From the NCBI GenBank assembly GCA_016779015.1, contig JADHOK010000073.1, positions 1 to 6,882 of the forward strand: 6,882 nt of DNA, in the 5' to 3' direction. The DNA is from PS1 clade bacterium (GTDB lineage Bacteria > Pseudomonadota > Alphaproteobacteria > RS24). Position numbers and translations under genes: made by a program. Positions 1 to 5,245 of the stretch are shown here, one piece after another. A model generated the notes under the pieces. The model ran no database searches, had not been told where the DNA came from, and saw only the letters and a program-made list of their open reading frames with translations. The number at the start of each line of letters is the position of its first letter. Within the stretch, counting starts at the first letter, position 1.

Positions 1-148
1 CCGGCCCGCCACCGGCAATGCTGGCCGCCACCACGGCGGGGCTATCGGGCACGACAATGCTGACGCCGGTGCGCACGCCCGCGTCTATCGCATGGCCGGT
101 TTTGATGCCCGCAACATCGGTAATGAGATTTTTCGCGCCCGGCGTCAT
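1..148 (-). CDS. P1-family peptidase (DmpA / peptidase S58 type), N-terminal part only
   Basis: The complement strand opens at an ATG (bases 148-146) and stays open to the window edge, giving 49 residues that begin MTPGAKNLITDVAGIKTGHA. The pattern N-L-I-T-D-V-A-G-x-x-x-G-H-A-x-D, then R-T-G-V-S-I-V-V, then a Gly-rich A-G-G-G-P, is what I know from the start of P1-family peptidases (L-aminopeptidase/D-esterase, DmpA, PF03576). In that family a single chain autocleaves before a nucleophilic Ser or Thr far downstream, so the catalytic residue is outside this window and activity cannot be judged. A modest AAAGGG lies about 8 bases before the ATG. The gene starts 24 bases after the kinase remnant ends, so the two may once have been co-transcribed. 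The family call rests on an N-terminus only, but the motif run is distinctive. Confidence 0.75.
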   Translation of the reverse strand, partial: MTPGAKNLITDVAGIKTGHAIDAGVRTGVSIVVPDSPAVVAASIAGGGP

Positions 149-172
149 GCAGAAACCCTTTCAGCCGCGACG

Positions 173-493
173 CTAACGGGGCGCTTTGGACGGGTCAAGA
201 ACTGTCGACTTATCATGTTGCGGCTTGTCTTTTTGCGGCTTGTCTTTTTGCGGCGCAGCTTCACTCTTGCTCTCGCTCTCGCTTTCACCTTCAGTCACTT
301 CAGCGGCACTGCCAACGGTCTCATCGCGCGGCGCGCCCGGCGTGTGATGCGGCAGGGTGATTTGAAACTGCGTGCCGTAATCATCGCTGTGCAGAATATC
401 AACGCGCTCGCCATGCCAACTAACCAAATCGGTGACGATTTTCAGCCCCAGACCGGTGCTGTCGGGGCCTCTTGCGCCGCCATACGGGAAATC
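173..493 (-). pseudogene. Histidine kinase C-terminal remnant (end of HATPase_c domain plus charged tail)
   Basis: An open frame of 107 codons ends at TAG (175-173) and is bounded upstream by an in-frame TAA (496-494). It begins mid-domain: residues about 13-18 read TGLGLK, followed by IVTDLVSWHG and then DDYGTQFQITLP. This matches the G2 box and the final strand of a sensor kinase ATP-binding domain (G-x-G-L-G-x-x-I-V ... G-T-x-F-x-I-x-L-P). The H box, N box and G1 box that should lie upstream are absent; that DNA is the 3' end of the oxidoreductase gene in another frame. No ATG or GTG precedes the G2 box in frame; the first TTG (427-425) would cut off the ATP lid. A low-complexity tail follows, rich in Glu/Ser and then Gln-Lys-Asp-Lys-Pro repeats. 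I infer a truncated gene. A short expressed protein is less likely, and the specific kinase cannot be named. Confidence 0.6.
220..254. repeat. 15-bp tandem repeat, about 2.3 copies
   Basis: The unit GCGGCTTGTCTTTTT occurs twice without a mismatch (220-234, 235-249), and a third copy begins at 250 before diverging. On the complement strand it encodes the pentapeptide Gln-Lys-Asp-Lys-Pro twice, followed by a degenerate QHDKS, in the tail of the kinase remnant. A shorter CTCTCG hexamer repeat, encoding alternating Glu-Ser, lies nearby at about 270-282. The unit length is a multiple of three, so copy-number change would not shift the frame. Confidence 0.8.
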
Positions 494-508
494 TTAACAA
501 AAGGTTAA
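494..508. promoter_or_regulatory. CtrA-like binding site TTAA-N7-TTAA
   Basis: The plus strand reads TTAACAAAAGGTTAA; the complement reads TTAACCTTTTGTTAA. This is an exact fit to the gapped TTAA-N7-TTAA motif bound by the alphaproteobacterial cell-cycle regulator CtrA, and the complement copy also carries the preferred TTAACC half. It overlaps the stop codon of the oxidoreductase gene (507-505) and lies just upstream of the kinase remnant and the P1 peptidase. I saw no clear -35/-10 pair around it. The motif match is direct; CtrA binding is inference. Confidence 0.4.
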
Positions 509-1959
509 CGGCGGAAGAAGGATAAAAAACCGACAATTTTGCGGGTGCGCGGGCCGAACAAGGTCGGCGTATAATAATCACCGGCGGCGCGTTTGGAGGC
601 TTCGCCGCGCGTCGGATAAGGCGCAATGACCCCGGCCATGGCAGAAATCGGCAGGCCTTGTGCCAACGCCATGGTCCACGGCGCCAATAAATCGCCCGCC
701 CCCTTGCCGACGATCGACGCCCCCAAAATACGGCCATTGCGCGTTGTCACCACTTTCACCATGCCGCGCATATCGCGCTCGGCGCGGGCGCGGTCGTTTT
801 CTTCAAACGGCCAACGCAGCACTTTAATGGCGGCGAATTTGGCCCGCGCTTCGGCCTCGGTCAGCCCCACTGAGGCGAGCTCGGGATTTGTATAGGTGAC
901 GCGCGGCAATGCCGCGAAATTAACTTTGGCGGGCAGATAGAAAAGTATATTGCGAATGACCAGCCCGGCCTGATAGCCCGCCGCATGGGTGAATTGCGGC
1001 CCGCCATTGACATCGCCAATGGCAAAAATTTTCTTATTGCTGCTTCGCAGGCGCTTATCGACAATAATATGCGGATGCGGGCCGTCACTGATATCAACAC
1101 CGGCCTTATCAAGCTCAAGCGCCGTCAGATTGGGCGTGCGCCCGGCCGCCACCAATAGCGCATCGCCGCTCAAAGTCTCGCCGTTTTGTAGGCTAATGGT
1201 TATTTTGCCATCCAGACGCCGCGCTTTAGTGCCATTACCGGTGCCGCTTATTTTGCTGATCGCCGCGCCCTCGATAATCTGCACGCCGTCGGCGATGAGC
1301 TGGCTTTTGACATGCGCGCTGACCTCACCATCCTCGCGGGCGAGAACCTTATCGGCCTCCAGCACCGTCACGGCGCTGCCGAGGCGAATAAAAGCCTGCG
1401 CCATTTCCATACCGATAGGGCCGCCACCGATAATCAGCAAATGTTTGGGCTGGCGGGTTAAGCTGAAAATCGTCTCATTGGTCAGATAGGGCACGGATTT
1501 GAGACCGCTAATATCGGGCAGCGCCGCGCGCGAGCCGGTGGCGATGACAAAACGTTTGGCGGTGATGAGTGTATCCCCCGCTTGCAAGGTCTTGGCGTCG
1601 ATAAAGCGGCCCATGGCCTCAATGACGCGGACACCCAAACCGCCGAAACGTTCGACACTATCGACCGGCTCGATCGCCTCAATGGTCTCGCGCACATGCC
1701 CCATAACGGCCGCGAAATCGACCCGCGGACGCGCCGCGGCGACGCCAAAGGCCGCATTGGATTTACCGATATGCGCGCGCTCCGCCGCCGCCAGCAAGGC
1801 TTTGGACGGCACGCAGCCATAATTCAGGCAATCGCCCCCCATTTTATGGCCTTCGACCAACACCACTTGCGCGCCCATTTGCGCCGCACCCGCGGCCACT
1901 GACAAGCCGCCCGAGCCGCCGCCAATGACGCAAATATCGGTTTTCAATCGTTCACCCAT
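505..1959 (-). CDS. FAD-dependent NAD(P)-disulfide oxidoreductase, mercuric-reductase/lipoamide-dehydrogenase-like
   Basis: This 484-residue protein is a full-length class I pyridine nucleotide-disulfide oxidoreductase. An N-terminal FAD fold carries GGGSGG (13-18) and the redox pair Cys44/Cys49 in CLNYGCVPSK. An ATG motif lies at 140-142, an NAD(P) fold has GGGPIG (178-183) with Glu201 at the end of the second strand (favouring NADH), and the second FAD contact is IFAIGD (311-316). A C-terminal dimerisation domain follows. The usual His-Pro-Thr active-site motif of lipoamide dehydrogenase reads Tyr-Pro-Thr (448-450), so the catalytic base is not the standard His. There is no N-terminal heavy-metal domain and no C-terminal Cys pair, which argues against true mercuric reductase (MerA). 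The natural substrate is unknown. The ATG lies within the last codons of the TVP38 gene (ATGGGTGA overlap), so translation is probably coupled to that membrane protein. Confidence 0.9.
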   Translation of the reverse strand: MGERLKTDICVIGGGSGGLSVAAGAAQMGAQVVLVEGHKMGGDCLNYGCVPSKALLAAAERAHIGKSNAAFGVAAARPRVDFAAVMGHVRETIEAIEPVDSVERFGGLGVRVIEAMGRFIDAKTLQAGDTLITAKRFVIATGSRAALPDISGLKSVPYLTNETIFSLTRQPKHLLIIGGGPIGMEMAQAFIRLGSAVTVLEADKVLAREDGEVSAHVKSQLIADGVQIIEGAAISKISGTGNGTKARRLDGKITISLQNGETLSGDALLVAAGRTPNLTALELDKAGVDISDGPHPHIIVDKRLRSSNKKIFAIGDVNGGPQFTHAAGYQAGLVIRNILFYLPAKVNFAALPRVTYTNPELASVGLTEAEARAKFAAIKVLRWPFEENDRARAERDMRGMVKVVTTRNGRILGASIVGKGAGDLLAPWTMALAQGLPISAMAGVIAPYPTRGEASKRAAGDYYTPTLFGPRTRKIVGFLSFFRR

Positions 1960-2695
1960 TATCGGCCCTTTTTACACGCCGCCACACCATAGGCGCTAAA
2001 GAGAGAAGCGCCAGCGCCACCAGCGGGCCCAAAATTTGCGGGCTTGTCATGACACTCAAATCGGGGCGCTGGCCCGCTTGCAACAGCACAGATATACCAT
2101 TGCCGATGGACGCGAAAACAAAAGTTCCGGGCATAATGCCGAAAAAAGTCGTCAGAACAAACACCGGAAAGCGCACGCCGACCAGAGCGGCCCCGAGATT
2201 GACGATAAAAAACGGAAAAATCGGCAACAGCCGCAGCACCAGCATGTAAGACCACGCATCGCGGTTAAACGCGGCTTCGAATTTCTGCAAGCTCGCCCCC
2301 CATTTGCCGGCCGCGCGGGCGCGCAGGCTGTCGCCAATGACATAGCGCGCCGCGATAAACAGCCCGCAAGCGCCAATCGTGGCGGCAAAAATAATGATAA
2401 TGCCGCCTTGCCAAGTGCCGAACATCAAGCCGCCGGCGAGGCTGAGCCATAAAGCCCCGGGCAAAGAAAACACCACAGCGGCGATATAAACCGCCATATA
2501 GGCCAATATGGTGATGGCACGGTTTTCGGCGACGGCGCGCTTCAGCGCCGCTTCGTTTTCGGCCAACCCCTGATAGCTGATGAGCGCGTCCAAATCGAAC
2601 GCGAAAAACGCCCCGATAAGCGCCGCAAAGACGCCGATTAAGGCCACGCGGCGCAGGCGCGCACCGGCGGCAGGGGGGGTATTATTTTCGGTCAC
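1952..2695 (-). CDS. TVP38/TMEM64 (DedA/SNARE-associated) family membrane protein
   Basis: A 247-residue integral membrane protein. A basic N-terminus (RLRR, 13-16) leads into a first hydrophobic helix at about 17-34. Further segments lie at about 61-79, 81-117, 150-175, 177-208 and 220-237. Family hallmarks are the FSLPG...LAGGLMFG stretch (76-93), LRLLPIFPF (154-162) with its conserved Arg and prolines, and FGIMPGTFVFASIG (185-198). Such proteins are thought to have paired re-entrant helices and to act in lipid or ion movement across membranes; the substrate here is unknown. The start is GTG (2695-2693), chosen because AGGAGG lies 9 bases upstream and the hydrophobic pattern fits. Codons 6-8 contain a run of seven C on the coding strand. 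It is the first gene of the leftward transcript and overlaps the oxidoreductase by 8 bases. Homologues of these two genes are known fused into one polypeptide, which supports a shared function. Confidence 0.9.
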   Translation of the reverse strand: MTENNTPPAAGARLRRVALIGVFAALIGAFFAFDLDALISYQGLAENEAALKRAVAENRAITILAYMAVYIAAVVFSLPGALWLSLAGGLMFGTWQGGIIIIFAATIGACGLFIAARYVIGDSLRARAAGKWGASLQKFEAAFNRDAWSYMLVLRLLPIFPFFIVNLGAALVGVRFPVFVLTTFFGIMPGTFVFASIGNGISVLLQAGQRPDLSVMTSPQILGPLVALALLSLAPMVWRRVKRADNG

Positions 2696-2704
2696 CGTAA
2701 AAAG

Positions 2705-2710
2705 CCTCCT
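2705..2710 (-). promoter_or_regulatory. Strong Shine-Dalgarno for the TVP38-family gene
   Basis: The complement strand reads GAGGAGG ending 9 bases before a GTG codon at 2695. It is a near-perfect anti-16S complement and fixes the non-ATG start. I could not find a convincing leftward promoter upstream of it; a TAAACT hexamer preceded by TG has no acceptable -35. Confidence 0.7.
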
Positions 2711-2749
2711 CGATGGGCGTTTGCACCGGCAAGTTTACATTGACGCTGC

Positions 2750-2778
2750 ATTGACTTTGCTGAGTTTTTTAGCTACAT
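2750..2778 (+). promoter_or_regulatory. Predicted housekeeping sigma promoter of the rpmH operon
   Basis: ATTGAC (2750-2755) and CTACAT (2773-2778) are separated by 17 bases. They differ by one base each from CTTGAC-N17-CTATAT, the pattern described for alphaproteobacterial housekeeping promoters. Transcription would begin near 2785, leaving a leader of about 60 bases before rpmH. A second CATTGAC heptamer lies exactly 11 bp upstream (2738-2744 versus 2749-2755), one helical turn away. Confidence 0.55.
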
Positions 2779-2808
2779 CCGCCGGAGATATATACAAGGA
2801 ACTCAGCA
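2758..2808. repeat. 9-bp perfect inverted repeat across the rpmH promoter
   Basis: TGCTGAGTT (2758-2766) and its exact complement AACTCAGCA (2800-2808) are separated by 33 bases, with arm centres 42 bp apart, about four helical turns. The left arm lies in the -35/-10 spacer and would not be transcribed from the predicted start, so a DNA-level role (operator or looping) is more plausible than an RNA hairpin. Chance remains possible. Confidence 0.5.
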
Positions 2809-2843
2809 GAAATACCTTAATTTTCTGCCCGGTAAGGAGCGGG
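2806..2843 (+). promoter_or_regulatory. rpmH leader: two potential hairpins, the second framing the Shine-Dalgarno
   Basis: GCAGAAA (2806-2812) can pair with TTTCTGC (2822-2828) over a 9-base loop. Directly after it CCCG (2828-2831) can pair with CGGG (2840-2843), placing GTAAGGAG in an 8-base loop. TAAGGAG (2833-2839) is the rpmH Shine-Dalgarno, 8 bases before the GTG, and supports that start. The two stems share only base 2828 and could nearly stack. The short stems are visible in the sequence; any regulatory effect is inference. Confidence 0.4.
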
Positions 2844-2847
2844 ACAA

Positions 2848-2982
2848 GTGAAAAGAACTTTCCAACCAAGCAATCTGGTGCGCAAGCGCCGCCATGGTTT
2901 CCGTTCCCGCATGGCCACCAAAAACGGCCGTATGGTGTTGGCGCGCCGCCGCGCGCGCGGTCGCAAAACCCTGTCTGCCTAA
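2848..2982 (+). CDS. rpmH: 50S ribosomal protein L34
   Basis: Forty-four codons encode a very basic protein that begins MKRTFQPSNLVRKRRHGFRS and ends in RARGRKTLSA. This is the complete L34 signature at its usual length, with the alphaproteobacterial ending. L34 is a small protein of the large ribosomal subunit that binds 23S rRNA. It starts at GTG, as many alphaproteobacterial rpmH genes do, with a strong TAAGGAG 8 bases upstream. Residue 33 onward (MVLARRR) departs slightly from the commoner KVLNARR form. The stop codon lies 9 bases before rnpA, so the two are almost certainly co-transcribed from the promoter at about 2750. Confidence 0.97.
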   Translation: MKRTFQPSNLVRKRRHGFRSRMATKNGRMVLARRRARGRKTLSA

Positions 2983-2991
2983 GCTGAAATT

Positions 2992-3375
2992 ATGACCGAG
3001 GCCCGTCACGCGCTATCGAGCTTGCGCGTCCGGCGCATGTTTTTGGCCGCCGCCAAAGCGCGCAAAGAAGTGCGCCGCGGCATGGTCGTGCAGGCGCGCG
3101 CCCGCGATAAAGACGAAGCCTCGCTGACGCCGGTGCGTTATGGCCTGACCGCCAGTAAAAAAATCGGCAATGCGGTGGCCCGCAATCGTGCCCGTCGCCG
3201 CTTGCGCGCAGTGGCGCAGGAAATATTACCACTGGAAGGTGAGGCCGGTTTTGATTATGTCATGATTGGTCGTGTGCATACGGCGCCGCGCCCGTGGCAA
3301 GCGCTGAAAAATGATTTACGTTCTGCTTTAAAGGCTCTGCACAAAGAGCCGGTTGAGGATGGCTCTGATGAATGA
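2992..3375 (+). CDS. rnpA: Ribonuclease P protein component
   Basis: This 127-residue basic protein is the protein subunit of RNase P, which with the M1 RNA removes 5' leaders from precursor tRNAs. The family signature lies at residues 56-72: KKIGNAVARNRARRRLR, containing the RNR core at 64-66 that binds the catalytic RNA. N-terminal RRMFLAAAKARK and the central VRYGLTASKK fit the pre-tRNA leader-binding cleft and a central sheet strand. Length is normal. The ATG follows the L34 stop by 9 bases with no good Shine-Dalgarno (only weak purines), so translation probably depends on ribosomes finishing rpmH. This could keep RnpA below L34 levels. Its last 8 bases overlap the yidC start (ATGAATGA). 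There is no yidD gene between rnpA and yidC, unlike in many bacteria. Confidence 0.96.
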   Translation: MTEARHALSSLRVRRMFLAAAKARKEVRRGMVVQARARDKDEASLTPVRYGLTASKKIGNAVARNRARRRLRAVAQEILPLEGEAGFDYVMIGRVHTAPRPWQALKNDLRSALKALHKEPVEDGSDE

Positions 3376-5245
3376 TCAAAATAACTTTCTGGTAGCGATA
3401 TTATTGAGCCTTGCCGTCTTGCTGGGTTGGCAGTTTTTCGTCACTGAGCCGCGTCTGGCCGAAGAACGCGCGCGCCAAGAAGCCGCCGCCGCACAAACCG
3501 CCGACATCAACACAGACACAAATTCACAGCGTGCCCCACAAACCGCGCCGCGCGCCGACGGCTTGGCTGCTGATTTGGCACCGCAAACCTCGCGCAGTGC
3601 CACACCGCAATTTGGCGTCGCGCCGCGCACAGCCGGATTTTTCGACGCCCCGCGTCTGGCGATTGAGACGCCCGAGCTGAGCGGTTCCATAGCCCTGATG
3701 GGCGCGCGCTTTGACGATTTGATTTTGAAATCTTACGGCGCCACGGCCGGCGAGGACGCGCCGCGACAAATATTGTTGCAGCGCGAAGGCATTCCCGGCC
3801 ATTGGCAGGCACAACACGGATTTGTCGCCGCCGCCGGCAGCAATATTACCCTGCCCGATGAGAGCACAATATGGCAGGTCGCTTCGGGTGACCGTCTAAC
3901 GCCGGGCACGCCGGTGACGCTCAAACACCAAACGCCGGAAGGCGTCGTGCTGACCCAGACCATCAGCGTTGATGAAAATTACATGTTCACCATCACCCAG
4001 CAGGCGCAAAACGCCTCCGACGAGGCGGTGACATTGTATCCGTTTGGCCAAATTACCCGCACCGGCACGCCGCGGCTGACCGATTTGTTCATTCTGCATG
4101 AAGGGCCTATCGGCTTTTTCGGCGAGGGCGAGGATGGCGAAACCACCGGTCTGACAGAAGTCGATTATGACGATTTGTTGGATGACGGCGTGGTGAAAAA
4201 CACCGCCACCGGCGGCTGGCTCGGCATGACCGATAAATATTGGGCGGCAGCGCTGATACCGCCACAGGATGCACGTTTCACCGGTCGCTTCACCGGCCGC
4301 GCCGATACCGATATAGGCAGCGCCGCCGTGCCGGTCTATCGCAGCGATTTCCTGCTCGCCGGACAGACATTGGCACCCGGCCAGACGCTGGAGACGACCA
4401 GCCGTTTCTTCGCCGGTGCCAAGCGCGTCGACGTGGTTGACGGCTATGCCGATAGCGGCATTACCCGTTTTGACCTGCTGATTGACTGGGGTTGGTTTTA
4501 TTTCCTGACCAAGCCGATGTTCACCGCGTTGGCACTGTTTTACGACCTGTTGGGCAATTATGGCGTCGCTATTTTGCTGGTCACCGTGCTTATCAAGCTG
4601 GCTTTTTTCCCGCTCGCCAATCGCTCTTACGAGACCATGGCGAAGATGAAAAAACTGCAACCACGTATGCTGCAAATCCGCGAAGTGCATAAAGACGACC
4701 GGCAAGCGCAACAGCAAGAATTGATGAAGATTTACCGCGAGGAGAAGCTCAATCCGCTGGCTGGTTGTCTGCCCATCCTCATTCAAATTCCGGTCTTCTT
4801 CTCGATTTATAAAGTGCTGTTCGTGACCATTGACATGCGCCACCAGCCTTTCTTTGGCTGGGTGCAAGACCTGTCTGCGCCTGACCCGACTTCGCTTTTC
4901 AATCTGTTCGGACTGTTACCCTATGACGTGCCGAGCTTTTTGCTTATCGGTATTTGGCCGCTGCTTATGGGCATCACCATGTATGTGCAAATGCAGATGA
5001 ACCCGCCGCCGCCCGACCCTATCCAGGCGCGCATGTTCCAAGTTCTGCCCATTTTCTTCACCTTTATCTTGGCCGGTTTCCCGGCCGGTCTGGTGATTTA
5101 CTGGGCCTGGAACAACTTCCTGTCGCTCTTGCAGCAGGGTTATATTATGCGCCGTCACGGGGTCGAGATTGAGCTGTTGGCCAATCTCGGTCTGAAACGC
5201 AAAGCCGCGCAGGAAGGCGGCAGCGATGACGGATCAAAAGGATAA
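3368..5245 (+). CDS. yidC: Membrane protein insertase YidC
   Basis: YidC inserts and folds inner-membrane proteins, alone or with SecYEG. From the ATG at 3368 it has 625 residues. TM1 is at about 6-24 (NFLVAILLSLAVLLGWQFF); a Gln/Ala/Thr-rich linker spans about 38-80, and a large periplasmic beta domain reaches about 365 with an acidic patch (253-273). The conserved core follows: TM2 at about 395-415, cytoplasmic coiled hairpin MAKMKKLQPRM with KDDRQAQQQELMKIYREEK (424-460), NPLAGCLPILIQIPVFF (462-478), and later helices at about 522-542, 555-577 and 577-591. Lys410 in the second helix occupies the position of the E. coli groove Arg. I prefer ATG 3368 over in-frame TTG 3353 and ATG 3359 because GAGG lies 9 bases upstream and homologues start MNDQ-like just before TM1. 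It overlaps rnpA by 8 bases and engB by 20. Confidence 0.97.
   Translation: MNDQNNFLVAILLSLAVLLGWQFFVTEPRLAEERARQEAAAAQTADINTDTNSQRAPQTAPRADGLAADLAPQTSRSATPQFGVAPRTAGFFDAPRLAIETPELSGSIALMGARFDDLILKSYGATAGEDAPRQILLQREGIPGHWQAQHGFVAAAGSNITLPDESTIWQVASGDRLTPGTPVTLKHQTPEGVVLTQTISVDENYMFTITQQAQNASDEAVTLYPFGQITRTGTPRLTDLFILHEGPIGFFGEGEDGETTGLTEVDYDDLLDDGVVKNTATGGWLGMTDKYWAAALIPPQDARFTGRFTGRADTDIGSAAVPVYRSDFLLAGQTLAPGQTLETTSRFFAGAKRVDVVDGYADSGITRFDLLIDWGWFYFLTKPMFTALALFYDLLGNYGVAILLVTVLIKLAFFPLANRSYETMAKMKKLQPRMLQIREVHKDDRQAQQQELMKIYREEKLNPLAGCLPILIQIPVFFSIYKVLFVTIDMRHQPFFGWVQDLSAPDPTSLFNLFGLLPYDVPSFLLIGIWPLLMGITMYVQMQMNPPPPDPIQARMFQVLPIFFTFILAGFPAGLVIYWAWNNFLSLLQQGYIMRRHGVEIELLANLGLKRKAAQEGGSDDGSKG

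Noticed and set aside
92..508. 138-codon plus-strand open frame at the left end
   Set aside because: It overlaps the P1 peptidase start and the kinase remnant, both of which show family motifs on the other strand. Its repetitive LRLVFLRLVFLRR part is the shadow of the tandem repeat.
989..1489. 166-codon plus-strand open frame inside the oxidoreductase gene
   Set aside because: Antisense to NAD-binding and linker regions with intact motifs. No ribosome-binding site or homology pattern seen.
505..1959. Calling the oxidoreductase merA or lpdA
   Set aside because: It lacks the C-terminal Cys pair and metal-binding domain of MerA and the His-Pro-Thr motif of Lpd, and there are no mer genes or 2-oxoacid dehydrogenase subunits nearby.
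2758..2808. Inverted repeat as a rho-independent terminator or attenuator
   Set aside because: The loop of 33 bases is too long, no T-run follows the right arm, and the left arm precedes the predicted transcription start.
2696..2847. Replication origin next to rpmH
   Set aside because: rpmH-rnpA lies near oriC in many bacteria, but I saw no TTATNCACA-type DnaA boxes and no dnaA or gidA gene here.
3353..3367. Upstream TTG (3353) and ATG (3359) as yidC starts
   Set aside because: Either would place the GAGG Shine-Dalgarno at or inside the start codon and add five or three residues not typical of YidC. ATG 3368 has correct spacing.
3896..4867. Long open frame of 323 codons on the minus strand inside yidC
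   Set aside because: It lies wholly opposite a clear YidC coding region. Its translation is His/Gln-rich without any family motif, as expected from the antisense of GC-rich codons.
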